Source: Streptomyces tagetis (GTDB lineage: Bacteria > Actinomycetota > Actinomycetes > Streptomycetales > Streptomycetaceae). From it: a stretch of DNA of 64,000 nucleotides. Position numbers and translations under genes: made by a program. Positions 37,301 to 45,499 of this stretch are shown here, piece after piece. The stretch covers positions 558,001-622,000 of the forward strand of contig NZ_JAGPNL010000003.1 of the NCBI RefSeq assembly GCF_018069565.1. The letters are read 5' to 3'. The number at the start of each line of letters is the position of its first letter. Position 1 is the first letter of the stretch. The notes beneath the pieces were generated by a model. The model was given only the letters and a program-made list of their open reading frames with translations, was not told the DNA's origin and did not search any database.

Positions 37301-37853
37301 CGGGGACGACGTCCGGCGGCTCGTCGGACTCTGCGCGCAGGACGCGCACCTCTTCGACAGCTCGGTCCGCGAGAACCTGCTCCTGGCGCGGAAGGACGCC
37401 ACCGAGACCGAGCTGCGCGACGCGCTGGCGCGGGCCCGGCTGCTGGAGTGGACCGACAGCCTGCCCGACGGGCTCGACACGCTGGTCGGCGAGCACGGGG
37501 CCCGGCTGTCCGGCGGGCAGCGGCAGCGGCTGGCCCTCGCGCGGGCGCTGCTGGCCGACTTCCCCGTGCTGGTCCTCGACGAACCGGCCGAGCACCTCGA
37601 CCTGCCGACCGCCGACGCGCTCACCGCCGATCTGCTGGCCGCCACCGAGGGCCGCACCACCCTGCTGATCACGCACCGGCTGGCGGGGCTCGGGGCGGTG
37701 GACGAGGTGCTCGTGCTGGACGAGGGCAGCCTCGTGCAGCGCGGCCCGTTCGCGGAGCTGGCCGCCGTGCCGGGTCCGCTGCGGACGATGGTCGAGCGGG
37801 AGGCGGCGGCGCAGGCCGCGACCGCACCGCGGTCGCCGGTGACGGCACGGTGA
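34326..37853 (+). CDS. cydDC: Fused CydD-CydC heterodimer-type ABC exporter
   Basis: The 1175-residue protein joins two complete exporter halves, which are separate genes in E. coli. First half: membrane domain (about 1-300), Walker A GPSGAGKSTLL near residue 374 and signature SAGQRQRIALARA. A Pro-rich linker of about 60 residues follows. Second half: membrane domain, Walker A GPSGSGKTTLA near residue 959 and LSGGQRQRLALARALL. CydDC exports thiols (cysteine, glutathione in E. coli) or binds heme, and is needed for cytochrome bd assembly. The ATG start codon and codons 2-6 (MFHVKP) are formed by a parS site. It belongs to the Rex-controlled cyd operon. Confidence 0.95.
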   Translation: MFHVKPIDPRLLRYARATRFFLIAVVVLGAAGAGLVVTQAMLIAEMVVDAFQHGLAPAELRTPLLLLVAVACGRGLVGWLTELAAHRASVAVKAELRGRLLERATALGPGWLSGQRTGSLVALATRGVDALDDYFSRYLPQLGLAVVVPAAVLARIVTEDWVSAAIIVATLPLIPLFMILIGWATQSRMDRQWRLLSRLSGHFLDVVAGLPTLKVFGRAKAQAESIKRITGEYRQATMRTLRIAFLSSFALELLATLSVALVAVTIGMRLVHGDMSLYDGLVVLILAPEAYLPLRQVGTQYHAAAEGLAAAEEIFAVLETPAPPRGTAPVPADGTLSVEGVTVRYPGRSADAVTDVSFTVAPGETVALVGPSGAGKSTLLGVLLGFVRPAGGRVRVGGTDLADLDPAQWHDRIAWVPQNPHLYAGTIAENVRLARPGAEDTAVRQALRDAGALDFVEALPEGTATVLGEGGTGVSAGQRQRIALARAFLADRPVLLLDEPTAALDGGTEAEVVAAVRRLARGRTVLLVVHRPALLETADRVVRLEAPAPVPAGEPGPAPVPDRRTQEEPAAPAPDRTPDVPRPTEARGGVLARVRAMSGARRGRLALALLLGSLALGSAVGLMATSGWLISRASQQPPVLYLMVAVTATRAFGIGRSVFRYSERLVSHDAVLRMLADTRVAVYRRLERLAPAGLRRSRRGDLLTRLVTDVDALQDYWLRWLLPAGTAVAVSAVSVGFTAWLLPEAGAVLAAGLLAAGAGVPLITGAVARRAETRLAPARGVLSTRVADLLTGTAELTVAGALPARTAEARRADTVLTRLASRAATATALGDGLTALISGLTVAGAALAGAQAVADGRLAGVAMAVVVLTPLAAFEAVLGMPLAAQYRQRVRRSAERVCEVLDAPEPVREPERPRQAPDSPFPVVLKTLTARHPGQGRDALAGLDLTLERGRRIAVVGPSGSGKTTLAQVLLRFLDPGTGSYTLGGVDAEALAGDDVRRLVGLCAQDAHLFDSSVRENLLLARKDATETELRDALARARLLEWTDSLPDGLDTLVGEHGARLSGGQRQRLALARALLADFPVLVLDEPAEHLDLPTADALTADLLAATEGRTTLLITHRLAGLGAVDEVLVLDEGSLVQRGPFAELAAVPGPLRTMVEREAAAQAATAPRSPVTAR
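34327..34342. other. parS: parS site overlapping the cydDC start codon
   Basis: TGTTTCACGTGAAACC has one mismatch, at position 16. Its first base is the T of the cydDC ATG at 34326, so the parS sequence encodes FHVKP. It is 37 bp from the site at 34290. Confidence 0.9.
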
Positions 37854-37896
37854 CCGGCCCACGCGGCCCAGGGCCCTGACAGCCCCTCGTACGGTG

Positions 37897-37926
37897 CGGC
37901 CTCCCGCCTGGGACGGCGGGAGGCCG
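37897..37926 (+). terminator. Terminator of the cyd operon
   Basis: CGGCCTCCCGCC (37897-37908) pairs perfectly with GGCGGGAGGCCG (37915-37926) around a 6-nt loop, 43 bp after the cydDC stop. Confidence 0.82.
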
Positions 37927-38037
37927 TGGCGCGGAGCGCGGGGGAGGACAACGCCGGCCGTGGCCCGCACAGCGTGCGACCCCTTCACCTCGTAGATCCG
38001 ACTTTCCGGAACAAACCACCCTTACTAGGCTCGGCGC

Positions 38038-39720
38038 ATGCCCGTACCTCCGCCTCCTGGTCCGCCACCGCCCCGCCCGGTGATTCCGGTCGAGTTGCCA
38101 GCGCGGGTGCCGAAACTGCTGGACGCCATGCGGTCCGTCGGCGCCGGCCTCGACCTGCGGGCCACCCTGCACCGGATCTGTGAGACCGCGGCCGGTCTGA
38201 CGGACGCCCGCTACGCGGCCATCGGCGTGGTCGCCGAGGACGGCGACGGCCTCGCCGACTTCGTCCACCATGGCATCGACGAGGCCACGGCCCGCCGGAT
38301 CGGGCATCTGCCCGACGGCCGCAAGGGCCTGCTCGGGGCCCTCATCCGCGATCCGGAGCCGGTCCGGCTCACGGACCTCGCCGGCGACCCGCGCTCCTGC
38401 GGCTTCCCCGCGCACCATCCGCCGATGAGCGGCTTCCTCGGCGTCCCCATCCGCGTGCAGGGCGAGGTCTTCGGCAACCTCCACCTCACCGACAAACGGG
38501 ACGGCGAACCGTTCACCGACTACGACCTCGCCATGGTCCGGGTGCTGGCCGCGGAGGCCGGCATCGCCCTCGGCAACGCCCGGCTCCACGAGTCCGCGCG
38601 ACAGCGCGAGCGCTGGATCGACGGCTCGGTCGCCGTCATCACCGCGCTGCTCTCCGGCGGCGACACCGACGACGCCCTCCAGGTCGTCGCCGAACAGGCC
38701 CGCGCGCTCTCCGGATCGGCCCTCGGCATCGTGCTGCTGCCGGCGGAGGCCGGCGGTATGGAGATCGCGGCCGTGGCCGCCGCCCACCCCACGGACGTCC
38801 TCGGCCGGGTCATCCCGCCGGACAACGGCATGGTCGCGGAACTTCTCGCGGGCCGCCCGGTGTTCGTGGACGACGCGGCCACCGACCCGCGGCTGCACGA
38901 GGGCCCGGTGCGCGCCTACGGGCCGATCATGCTGCTCCCCCTGTGCAGCGACGGGCGGGTCCTGGGCGGGCTGGTGATGCTCCGCGACCGCGGGGAACGG
39001 CCCTTCACCCGGGCGGAGCGCGCCCTCGGCGACCAGTTCGCCGCGCAGGCCGCGCTGGCGCTGATGACGGCCGACGCGCAGCGCGACCGGGAACGGCTCG
39101 CCGTCTACGAGGACCGCGACCGCATCGCCCGGGACCTGCACGACCTCGTCATCCAGCGGCTGTTCGCCACGGGCATGATGCTGGAGAGCGCCCAGCGCCG
39201 GTCGGTCGTGCCGGAGGTCAGGGACGGAGTGGGCCGGGCCGTCGACGAACTGGACGTCACCATCCAGGAGATCCGCTCGGCGATCTTCGCCTTGCAGCAG
39301 CCCGCGGAGTCGCCGGCCATGCTGTCCACGAGGGTGCTGCGGGAGATCACCATGGCCTCCGTGCCGCTCGGTTTCACCCCCGCGCACCGCTTCTCGGGCC
39401 CCCTCGACGAGGCGGTCGGCGACCTCACCGGCAAGAACCTCGTCGCCGCCCTGCGGGAGGCCCTGTCCAACGCGTTCCGGCACGCGGGGGCCACCCGGAT
39501 CGACGTCGTCGTGGAGGCGGGGGTGGCCCTGTCGGACGGGCGGCCGGGGGTCCGGCTGACCGTGGCCGACGACGGTGTCGGCGTGCCCGAGGGCGGGCGG
39601 CGCAGCGGTCTGCGCAATCTGGAGCGCCGGGCGGAGTCGCTCGGCGGGTCGAGCCGGCTCGGTCCGGGGCTCGCACCCGGCGGAGGCGGGACGACGGTGC
39701 TGTGGGAGGCCCCGCACTGA
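38038..39720 (+). CDS. Soluble GAF-GAF sensor histidine kinase (DevS/DosS-like)
   Basis: The 560-residue protein has no membrane helix. A Pro-rich start is followed by GAF 1 (about residues 35-190) and GAF 2 (about 205-350). The HisKA_3 dimerisation domain carries the phospho-acceptor in DRIARDLHDLVIQRLFATGM near residues 360-379. The HATPase domain follows (EALSNAFRHAGAT, VADDGVGVPEGG, GLRNLERRAESLGG). This layout matches the mycobacterial DevS/DosT oxygen and redox sensors, in which a GAF domain binds heme. No response regulator gene adjoins, so its partner is elsewhere. Placement right after the cyd operon hints at respiration-linked sensing. Confidence 0.88.
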   Translation: MPVPPPPGPPPPRPVIPVELPARVPKLLDAMRSVGAGLDLRATLHRICETAAGLTDARYAAIGVVAEDGDGLADFVHHGIDEATARRIGHLPDGRKGLLGALIRDPEPVRLTDLAGDPRSCGFPAHHPPMSGFLGVPIRVQGEVFGNLHLTDKRDGEPFTDYDLAMVRVLAAEAGIALGNARLHESARQRERWIDGSVAVITALLSGGDTDDALQVVAEQARALSGSALGIVLLPAEAGGMEIAAVAAAHPTDVLGRVIPPDNGMVAELLAGRPVFVDDAATDPRLHEGPVRAYGPIMLLPLCSDGRVLGGLVMLRDRGERPFTRAERALGDQFAAQAALALMTADAQRDRERLAVYEDRDRIARDLHDLVIQRLFATGMMLESAQRRSVVPEVRDGVGRAVDELDVTIQEIRSAIFALQQPAESPAMLSTRVLREITMASVPLGFTPAHRFSGPLDEAVGDLTGKNLVAALREALSNAFRHAGATRIDVVVEAGVALSDGRPGVRLTVADDGVGVPEGGRRSGLRNLERRAESLGGSSRLGPGLAPGGGGTTVLWEAPH

Positions 39721-39957
39721 ACGCGCGGGCAGGCGCCGTACCGACTCGTGACGGAGGTGTACGGGTCCCGGTGGCGGTGCCGCACGGACCTGGGCGGTGG
39801 TGCCGTACCGGCCCGGCGCTCCCCGGCCCGCCCTCAAACCGGTGCCCCCCGCGCTCACCCGTACGTGGCAACGGCCGTGCTCCGTGTGCGGCAGTGATCG
39901 CCCGGCCGTACGAGCTGAACAGGGCCGTGGACCGCCGTCCGCGACAGGATCGCTGAC

Positions 39958-40992
39958 ATGCCCTCACCTCGCCCGCGCTCGACGGCCGTTCCGGTGGTGC
40001 TCTGCGCGCTCGCCGTGCTCGCGGCCCGGCCCTCGTCGTCCCCGGACCCCGGCGGCCCGGCGGAGGAGGTGGCCCGGCTGTACGAGGCGGCGGCCGACGC
40101 CGCCCGGCAGTACGAGGACGGCCGGCGGGCGGCCGAGGAACAGCGGGCGAAGGCCCGGCGCTACGAGGAACGGCTCGACCGGCAGCGCGTCCGGAGCGCC
40201 GCACTCCACGAGGATCTGGGCCGGCTCGCCCGCGCGCAGTACCGCGGCGGCGGGGGACTGCCCCTCGCGGCGGGGATGGTGCTCGCCGACGACCCCGACG
40301 CCCTGATGCGCGGTCAGCGGATCGCGCACCGGACGGACCTGGCCGTGGACAAGGCCGTGACGGAGAGCCGGCGGGCCGAGGAACGGCTCGGCGCCGACCA
40401 GGCCGAGGCGACGGCCGCCTGGAAGGCCCTGGAGAAGCGGAACGCGCGGCTGGCGGAGCTGAAGAAGGAGATCGAGGCGGACCTGCGCACGGCGCGGTCG
40501 CGGCTGGAGGGCCGGGCGGACGCCTCGGTCACCGCCGGTTCGGGCCCCGGCGCGGCGCGCACCGGTGCTCCGGAGCGGCGCTCGGGGCGGACCTGGGTGC
40601 TGCCGGTGGAGTCGTACGAGCTGTCGGCGTCCTTCGGCAGCGGCGGCGCGCGGTGGGCGCACCGGCACACCGGGCAGGACTTCGCGGTGCCGGTGGGCAC
40701 GCCGGTGCGGGCGGTCGGCGCGGGGAGCGTGGTCGCGGTCTCGTGCGGGGGCCCCTTCGGCATCCAGGTCGTGCTCCGGCACGCGGACGGCTACTACACG
40801 CAGTACGCGCACCTCGCGTCCGTCGCCGTCGACCAGGGGGACCGGGCCGGCGCCGGGCAGCGGATCGGGCAGTCCGGCAGCACCGGCAACTCCACCGGCC
40901 CGCACCTGCACTTCGAGGTGCGGGTCACCCCGGAGCCGGGCTCGGCGGTGGACCCGGTGCCCTGGCTGTCCCGGCGCGGGGTGTCGGTGTGA
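39958..40992 (+). CDS. Secreted M23 (LytM) zinc endopeptidase with coiled coil
   Basis: The 344-residue protein has an N-terminal hydrophobic signal segment (VPVVLCALAVLAARP). A long helical, charged region follows (about residues 38-185), likely coiled coil as in EnvC/NlpD-type proteins. The C-terminal peptidase M23 domain has RHTGQDFAVPVGTPV (zinc ligands H and D) near residue 238 and the HLHFEV motif near residue 317. It should cleave peptidoglycan cross-bridges or regulate an amidase. The start is ATG 39958. Confidence 0.9.
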   Translation: MPSPRPRSTAVPVVLCALAVLAARPSSSPDPGGPAEEVARLYEAAADAARQYEDGRRAAEEQRAKARRYEERLDRQRVRSAALHEDLGRLARAQYRGGGGLPLAAGMVLADDPDALMRGQRIAHRTDLAVDKAVTESRRAEERLGADQAEATAAWKALEKRNARLAELKKEIEADLRTARSRLEGRADASVTAGSGPGAARTGAPERRSGRTWVLPVESYELSASFGSGGARWAHRHTGQDFAVPVGTPVRAVGAGSVVAVSCGGPFGIQVVLRHADGYYTQYAHLASVAVDQGDRAGAGQRIGQSGSTGNSTGPHLHFEVRVTPEPGSAVDPVPWLSRRGVSV

Positions 40993-41008
40993 GGGAGCGG
41001 AAGGACCG

Positions 41009-41896
41009 TTACGGCATGTCGGCCAGCATGCGTTCGATGACGATGGCGACGCCGTCCTCGTTGTTGGCGACCGTCCGTCCCGAGGCGGCGGCGAACGCGG
41101 CCGGGTGGGCGTTGCCCATCGCGTAGGAGCGGCCCGCCCAGGTGAGCATCTCGACGTCGTTCGGCATGTCACCGAAGGCGACGACCTCCTCGTGGGAGAT
41201 GCCGCGCTCGGCACAGCACAGGGCGAGTGTGCTGGCCTTGGAGACGTCCGGGCCACTGATCTCCAGCAGGGCGCTGGGGCTGGAGCGGGTGACGTTGGCC
41301 CGGTCGCCGATGGCGAGGCGGGCCAGTGTGAGGAAGGCGTCCGGGTCGAGGACCGGGTGGAAGGCGAGGATCTTGAGGACCGGTTCGCCGGCGGCCCGGC
41401 TGTCGGGGGCGAGGATCTCCTCGGCCGGCGCGAGGTCGTCCGGGATCTCCAGGTGCATCCTCGGGTAGGCCGGCTCCTGGTGGAAGCCGTAGGTCTGCTC
41501 GACGGCGTACACCGTGCCGGGCGCGGCGTCCCGCAGCAGCCGGACGGCGTCCAGCGCGTTCTCCCGGGCCAGTTCGCGGACCTTGACGAAACGGTGGGCG
41601 CCGGGGCCGCCGTGCAGGTCGACCACGGCGGCGCCGTTGCCGCAGATGGCGAGGCCGTGACCGTGGACGTGGTCGCTGACGACGTCCATCCAGCGGGCGG
41701 GACGGCCGGTGACGAAGAAGACCTCGATGCCGGCCGCCTCGGCGGCGGCCAGCGCGGAGACGGTGCGCGAGGAGACCGACTTGTCGTCGCGCAGCAGGGT
41801 GCCGTCGAGGTCGGTGGCGATGAGCCGCGGGCGGAGGGGCGCGGCCTGGGTCTCGGGCTCTCGGGTCGCTGAGGTCACCCGGCCATTGTCGCGCAT
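41009..41896 (-). CDS. HAD-superfamily (Cof-type) phosphatase
   Basis: The 295-residue protein shows HAD motif [15 protein letters not shown] near residue 26, motif II FFVTGRPA, and motif [20 protein letters not shown] near residue 237. A large C2 cap lies between. It belongs to the Cof/YidA group, which dephosphorylates sugar phosphates or cofactor precursors. It is closely similar in its C-terminal part to the HAD protein at 49275-50117. Starts at ATG 41896 or GTG 41878 are both possible. It converges on the M23 gene with 16 bp between stops. Confidence 0.86.
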   Translation of the reverse strand: MRDNGRVTSATREPETQAAPLRPRLIATDLDGTLLRDDKSVSSRTVSALAAAEAAGIEVFFVTGRPARWMDVVSDHVHGHGLAICGNGAAVVDLHGGPGAHRFVKVRELARENALDAVRLLRDAAPGTVYAVEQTYGFHQEPAYPRMHLEIPDDLAPAEEILAPDSRAAGEPVLKILAFHPVLDPDAFLTLARLAIGDRANVTRSSPSALLEISGPDVSKASTLALCCAERGISHEEVVAFGDMPNDVEMLTWAGRSYAMGNAHPAAFAAASGRTVANNEDGVAIVIERMLADMP

Positions 41897-41990
41897 ATGC
41901 CCGCACGATCGTGCGGGACTCCGCACATCTGTGAGCTACGGCTCTCGGCGCCGTCCCGCCCGCCCCGTCCGTGGTCGGCTTGCCCGGTAA

Positions 41991-42884
41991 TCACCGCAGA
42001 TGCGCCGGGGCCTCCAGGGCGATGCGCTCGAAGACCTTCTCGTCCGCCGCGAAGTCCGACCCGGGGATCGGCCAGTGGACGACGATCTCGGTGAAGCCCA
42101 GCTCCCGGTGGCGCCCGGCGAAGTCCACGAACGCGTCGACGGACTCCAGCGGGGTGTTGCGGTCCGGGGTGAAGCCGTGGAGCAGGATCTTGTCCAGCTC
42201 GCCGACGTCCCGTCCGATCTCCGCGCACGCCGCGCCCAGCCGGTCGACCTGCCCGGCCAGCGCCGCCCGCGACTGCTCCGGGGTGCCCTCCTCGAACAGC
42301 TTCGGGTCACCGGTCGTCACCCACGCCTGCCCGTACCGCGCGGCCAGCTTCAGCCCACGCGGCCCGGTGGCGGCCACCGCGAACGGCAGCCGGGGCCGCT
42401 GCACACAGCCGGGGATGTTCCGTGCCTCGTGCGCCGAGTAGAAATCGCCCTCGTACGAGACCGCGTCCTGTGTCAGCAGCCGGTCGAGCAGGGGGACGAA
42501 CTCGGCGAACCTGTCGGCCCGTTCACGGGGCGTCCACGGCTCCTGGCCGAGCGCCGTGGCGTCGAAGCCGGTGCCGCCGGCCCCTATGCCGAGCGTGACC
42601 CGGCCGTCCGAGACGTCGTCCAGGGAGATCAGCTCCTTGGCCAGCGTCACCGGGTGCCGGAAGTTCGGCGAGGTCACCAGCGTGCCCAGGCGCAGGCGGT
42701 CTGTCACGGTCGCCGCGGCCGTGAGGGTGGGGAGCGCGCCGAACCAGGGGCCGTCGCGGAAGGTCCGCCACGACAGATGGTCGTAGGTGTAGGCGGTGTG
42801 GAACCCCAGTTCCTCGGCCCGCCGCCAGGTCTTCTGCCCTTCGCCCCACCGGTGGATGGGGAGGATCACCGTACTCAGACGCAT
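41991..42884 (-). CDS. LLM-class F420-dependent oxidoreductase
   Basis: The 297-residue TIM-barrel protein of the luciferase-like family opens with [20 protein letters not shown]. It contains [17 protein letters not shown], the fold's typical [14 protein letters not shown] with the cis peptide region, and [16 protein letters not shown]. Actinobacterial members of this branch use F420 rather than FMN. Substrate unknown. The ATG at 42884 gives a standard length; the longer frame reads through a parS site and is not used. Confidence 0.86.
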   Translation of the reverse strand: MRLSTVILPIHRWGEGQKTWRRAEELGFHTAYTYDHLSWRTFRDGPWFGALPTLTAAATVTDRLRLGTLVTSPNFRHPVTLAKELISLDDVSDGRVTLGIGAGGTGFDATALGQEPWTPRERADRFAEFVPLLDRLLTQDAVSYEGDFYSAHEARNIPGCVQRPRLPFAVAATGPRGLKLAARYGQAWVTTGDPKLFEEGTPEQSRAALAGQVDRLGAACAEIGRDVGELDKILLHGFTPDRNTPLESVDAFVDFAGRHRELGFTEIVVHWPIPGSDFAADEKVFERIALEAPAHLR

Positions 42885-42977
42885 GCCGCAGACGATACGC
42901 GCTGCCTGTCGGGAGACGGCGCCTGCGAACGCGGTCGTCCGGTGCCGCATATGGAGGGGCCGCCATCCCGACTGTCC

Positions 42978-42993
42978 TGTTTCACGTGAAACG
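42978..42993. other. parS: parS site, one mismatch
   Basis: TGTTTCACGTGAAACG differs from consensus at position 16. It lies about 95 bp upstream of the LLM gene start. Confidence 0.9.
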
Positions 42994-43085
42994 TACGGCT
43001 GGAGCAGGCAGGCCCAGGTCACTCCGACCGGGCCCTGCCGGTGCGGCCCCCGCCCCCAGGCTCAGCGCTTTCCGTCCCGGCTCAC

Positions 43086-43202
43086 CTACCGCGCCGGGAC
43101 GGTCCGGGTGAGCCAGACTCCGTTCGCGCCGACGCGGAAGACGTGACCGTCGCGGTGCATGGCGGCGGCGTCGACCGAGAGCACCACGGGCCGGCCACGG
43201 GC
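43086..43202 (-). pseudogene. kptA: RNA 2'-phosphotransferase (KptA/Tpt1) C-terminal remnant
   Basis: The minus-strand segment reads RGRPVVLSVDAAAMHRDGHV and then FRVGANGVWLTRTVPAR before a stop. This is the well conserved C-terminal end of KptA (the GRPVVL-DAA-M-DGH-F-NGVWLT pattern). Full-length KptA is about 180 residues; only the last 38 or so remain here. Sequence before 43202 in the same frame does not resemble the enzyme and there is no suitable start. It appears to be a 5'-truncated gene. S. coelicolor has an intact copy at the matching place, as I recall (SCO3953). Confidence 0.72.
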
Positions 43203-43314
43203 CCGGAACCCACGTCCCGGGAACGCGCCGACTCGGACCCCCCACCCTCGGAACGCATGACCCCAGCCTGCCTGAAGAGACACACCTCACGCGATTTCTT
43301 TACGCGGAGAGGTT

Positions 43315-43368
43315 TGATCCACAGCAAGTTCGGTTGTCCACAGGCTTGTTGGGCCTTTCTGTGGAAAC
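43315..43368. promoter_or_regulatory. Small DnaA-box group beside the kptA remnant
   Basis: TTGTCCACA at 43334-43342 is a perfect Streptomyces DnaA box. TGATCCACA (43315-43323) has one mismatch and GTTTCCACA on the minus strand (43360-43368) has two. They lie just past the stop of the hydrolase/SDR gene. Confidence 0.5.
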
Positions 43369-45146
43369 TACAGCGGAGGATTCCGCCGCGCGAGCGACCG
43401 CAGCGCCCCCGGCAGGAAGCGGGAGACGAGGTGGGCCCCCCGGGCCTCCGGAGTCACCGGCACCACCGCCCGGTCGCGCACCACCGCGTCCAGGATCGCG
43501 TCGGCCACCTTCCGCGGCGGGTAGCCGCGCTTGCCGTAGAGCCGGGCGGCGCGCTGCCGCCGGCGCCGTTCCTCCTCGGCGTCGACCCCGGTGAAGCGTG
43601 CCGTCGAGGTGATGGCGGTGTCGACGATGCCGGGGCAGATCGCGGAGACGCCGATCCCGCGGCCGGCCAGTTCGGCGCGGAGGCACTCGCTCAGCATCAG
43701 CACGGCCGCCTTCGAGGTGCTGTAGGCGGGCAGGGCCCGGGAGGGCAGGAAGGCGGCGGCCGAGGCGATGTTGACGATGTGGCCGCCCTGGCCGCGCTCC
43801 GCCATCCGCCGGCCGAACAGACGGCAGCCGTGGATGACGCCCCACAGGTTCACGTCGAGGACCGTGCGCCAGTCCTCCGGCGTGGTGGTGAGGAAGGAGC
43901 CCGACAGGCCGATCCCCGCGTTGTTCACCAGGACGTCGACCACCCCGTGCCGGGCGGCGACCTTCGCGTCGAGCTTCTCCATGGCCTGCTCGTCGGAGAC
44001 GTTGACGGTCTCCGCCCAGGCCGCCCGCGCACCGGCCGACCGGGCCAGTTCCGCCGTGCGGGCCGCCGAGTCGCCGTCCCGGTCGACCGCGACCACCCGC
44101 GCCCCGCACGCGGCGAAGGCCAGGGCCGTCGCCCTCCCGATGCCGCTGCCCGCACCCGTGACGAGCACGAGCTGCCCGCCGAAGCGGTCGGCGTGCCTCC
44201 CCTCCGCCGTCACCTCGGGACGGCCGCTCTCGACGCCGCTGTGGCCGCCCTCCACGCCGGTGACGAACTCCGCGACCCACTCCGCCAGCCGGTCGGGCCG
44301 GGTGCGCGGCACCCAGTGCCTGGCGGGCAGCGTGCGCCGGGTCAGCCGGGGGACCCACTCCTCCAGCCCGTCGGAGAGCCGCTCGGAGAGGAAGGCGTCG
44401 TCGAGCGGGGTGATGAGCTGCACCGGCGCGTGCGCGTGGGCGTCCTCGCGGGGCCGGCGCAGCCGCTCGCGGACGTTGTCCCGGTACAGCCACGTTCCGT
44501 GGGCCGCGTCCCTCGGCAGGGAGCCGGTCGGATAGCCGTCGCCGGGCACCTTCTCGACGCGCCGCAGGAGAGCAGGCCAGCGTCTGCCGAGCGGACCGCG
44601 CCAGGTCAGTTCGGGCAGGACCGGCGTGTGCAGCAGGTAGACGTACCAGGACTTGGCGCCCTGGCCGAGGAGCTGGCCGGCCCGGCGCGGGGTGGGGCGC
44701 CTGAGCCGCCGGCCGATCCAGTGCCCGAAGTGGTCGAGGCTCGGCCCCGAGACCGAGGTGAAGGAGGCGACCCGGCCCTCGGTGCGCCGCACGGTGACGA
44801 ACTCCCAGGACTGCACCGACCCCCAGTCGTGGCCGACGAGGTGCACGGGCCGGCCGGGGCTGACGGCGTCGGCCACGGCGAGGAAGTCGTCCGTCAGCTT
44901 CTCCAGCGTGAACCCGCCGCGCAGCGGGTGCGGCGCGCTGGAGCGGCCGTGGCCCCGGACGTCGTAGAGCACCACGTGGAACCGGTCGGCGAGGCGGACG
45001 GCGACCTCGGACCAGACCTCCTTGCTGTCCGGATAGCCGTGCACGAGCATCACCGTGGGGTGCTCGGGCGAGCCCAGTTCGGCGACGCACAGGTCGACAC
45101 CGCCCGTCCGTACCCGGCGCTCCCGCGCTCCCTCGAGTACCGTCAT
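43368..45146 (-). CDS. EphD-like fusion: alpha/beta hydrolase plus short-chain dehydrogenase
   Basis: The 592-residue protein has two enzymes. N-terminal alpha/beta hydrolase (about 1-290): MLVHGYPDSKEVW oxyanion region and LVGHDWGSVQSW, where the aspartate in GHDWG is the nucleophile typical of epoxide hydrolases. C-terminal SDR (about 320-575): cofactor motif TGAGSGIGRATA, NNAGIG, IASAAAFLPS and catalytic YSTSKAA. The size and order equal mycobacterial EphD, an epoxide hydrolase linked to mycolate metabolism; Streptomyces make no mycolates, so the substrate here differs. It is divergent from the ABC operon. ATG 45146 is the natural start. Confidence 0.88.
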   Translation of the reverse strand: MTVLEGARERRVRTGGVDLCVAELGSPEHPTVMLVHGYPDSKEVWSEVAVRLADRFHVVLYDVRGHGRSSAPHPLRGGFTLEKLTDDFLAVADAVSPGRPVHLVGHDWGSVQSWEFVTVRRTEGRVASFTSVSGPSLDHFGHWIGRRLRRPTPRRAGQLLGQGAKSWYVYLLHTPVLPELTWRGPLGRRWPALLRRVEKVPGDGYPTGSLPRDAAHGTWLYRDNVRERLRRPREDAHAHAPVQLITPLDDAFLSERLSDGLEEWVPRLTRRTLPARHWVPRTRPDRLAEWVAEFVTGVEGGHSGVESGRPEVTAEGRHADRFGGQLVLVTGAGSGIGRATALAFAACGARVVAVDRDGDSAARTAELARSAGARAAWAETVNVSDEQAMEKLDAKVAARHGVVDVLVNNAGIGLSGSFLTTTPEDWRTVLDVNLWGVIHGCRLFGRRMAERGQGGHIVNIASAAAFLPSRALPAYSTSKAAVLMLSECLRAELAGRGIGVSAICPGIVDTAITSTARFTGVDAEEERRRRQRAARLYGKRGYPPRKVADAILDAVVRDRAVVPVTPEARGAHLVSRFLPGALRSLARRNPPL

Positions 45147-45230
45147 CGCTCCTCCGTCCGGTGCCGGTGCCCCGTACTCCCCCGCGCCCGCCCCCGGAGG
45201 GCACCGACGGCCGCCCCGCCCGCGGACACG

Positions 45231-45323
45231 CGGGCCCGCGCCACATGACGCCAGGCCCGTGGACCCGCGGGCCCGTGCCACACGACGCCGGTCGTTGGAC
45301 GCGTGGACCCGCGCCACATCACG
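45231..45323. repeat. Imperfect tandem repeats, about 37-bp period
   Basis: Three copies begin at 45231, 45268 and 45304 with the common core CCCGYGCCACAYSACG. They lie in the 353-bp divergent region between the EphD-like gene and the ABC operon. The remainder of that region (45147-45499) has no gene. Confidence 0.6.
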
Positions 45324-45499
45324 TCGCCGAATCTCCCAGTTGTTAGACCCATCGTCAATAGGCGGCGCGCGCCCGCCCACCCCGATGTCCGTACCCCTCC
45401 GGAAGGGCGTCCCCTACGGGCTCCTACGACCTCAGGGGGACGCCAAGACGGCTCTCCGGTCTGACGACCGCAGTGGCGGGCGTCACTACTGTCGTCAAC

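Noticed and set aside
43086..43283. Intact 65-codon gene on the minus strand
   Set aside because: Only the last 38 codons resemble KptA and the first 27 have no protein character, so it is a remnant rather than a small gene.
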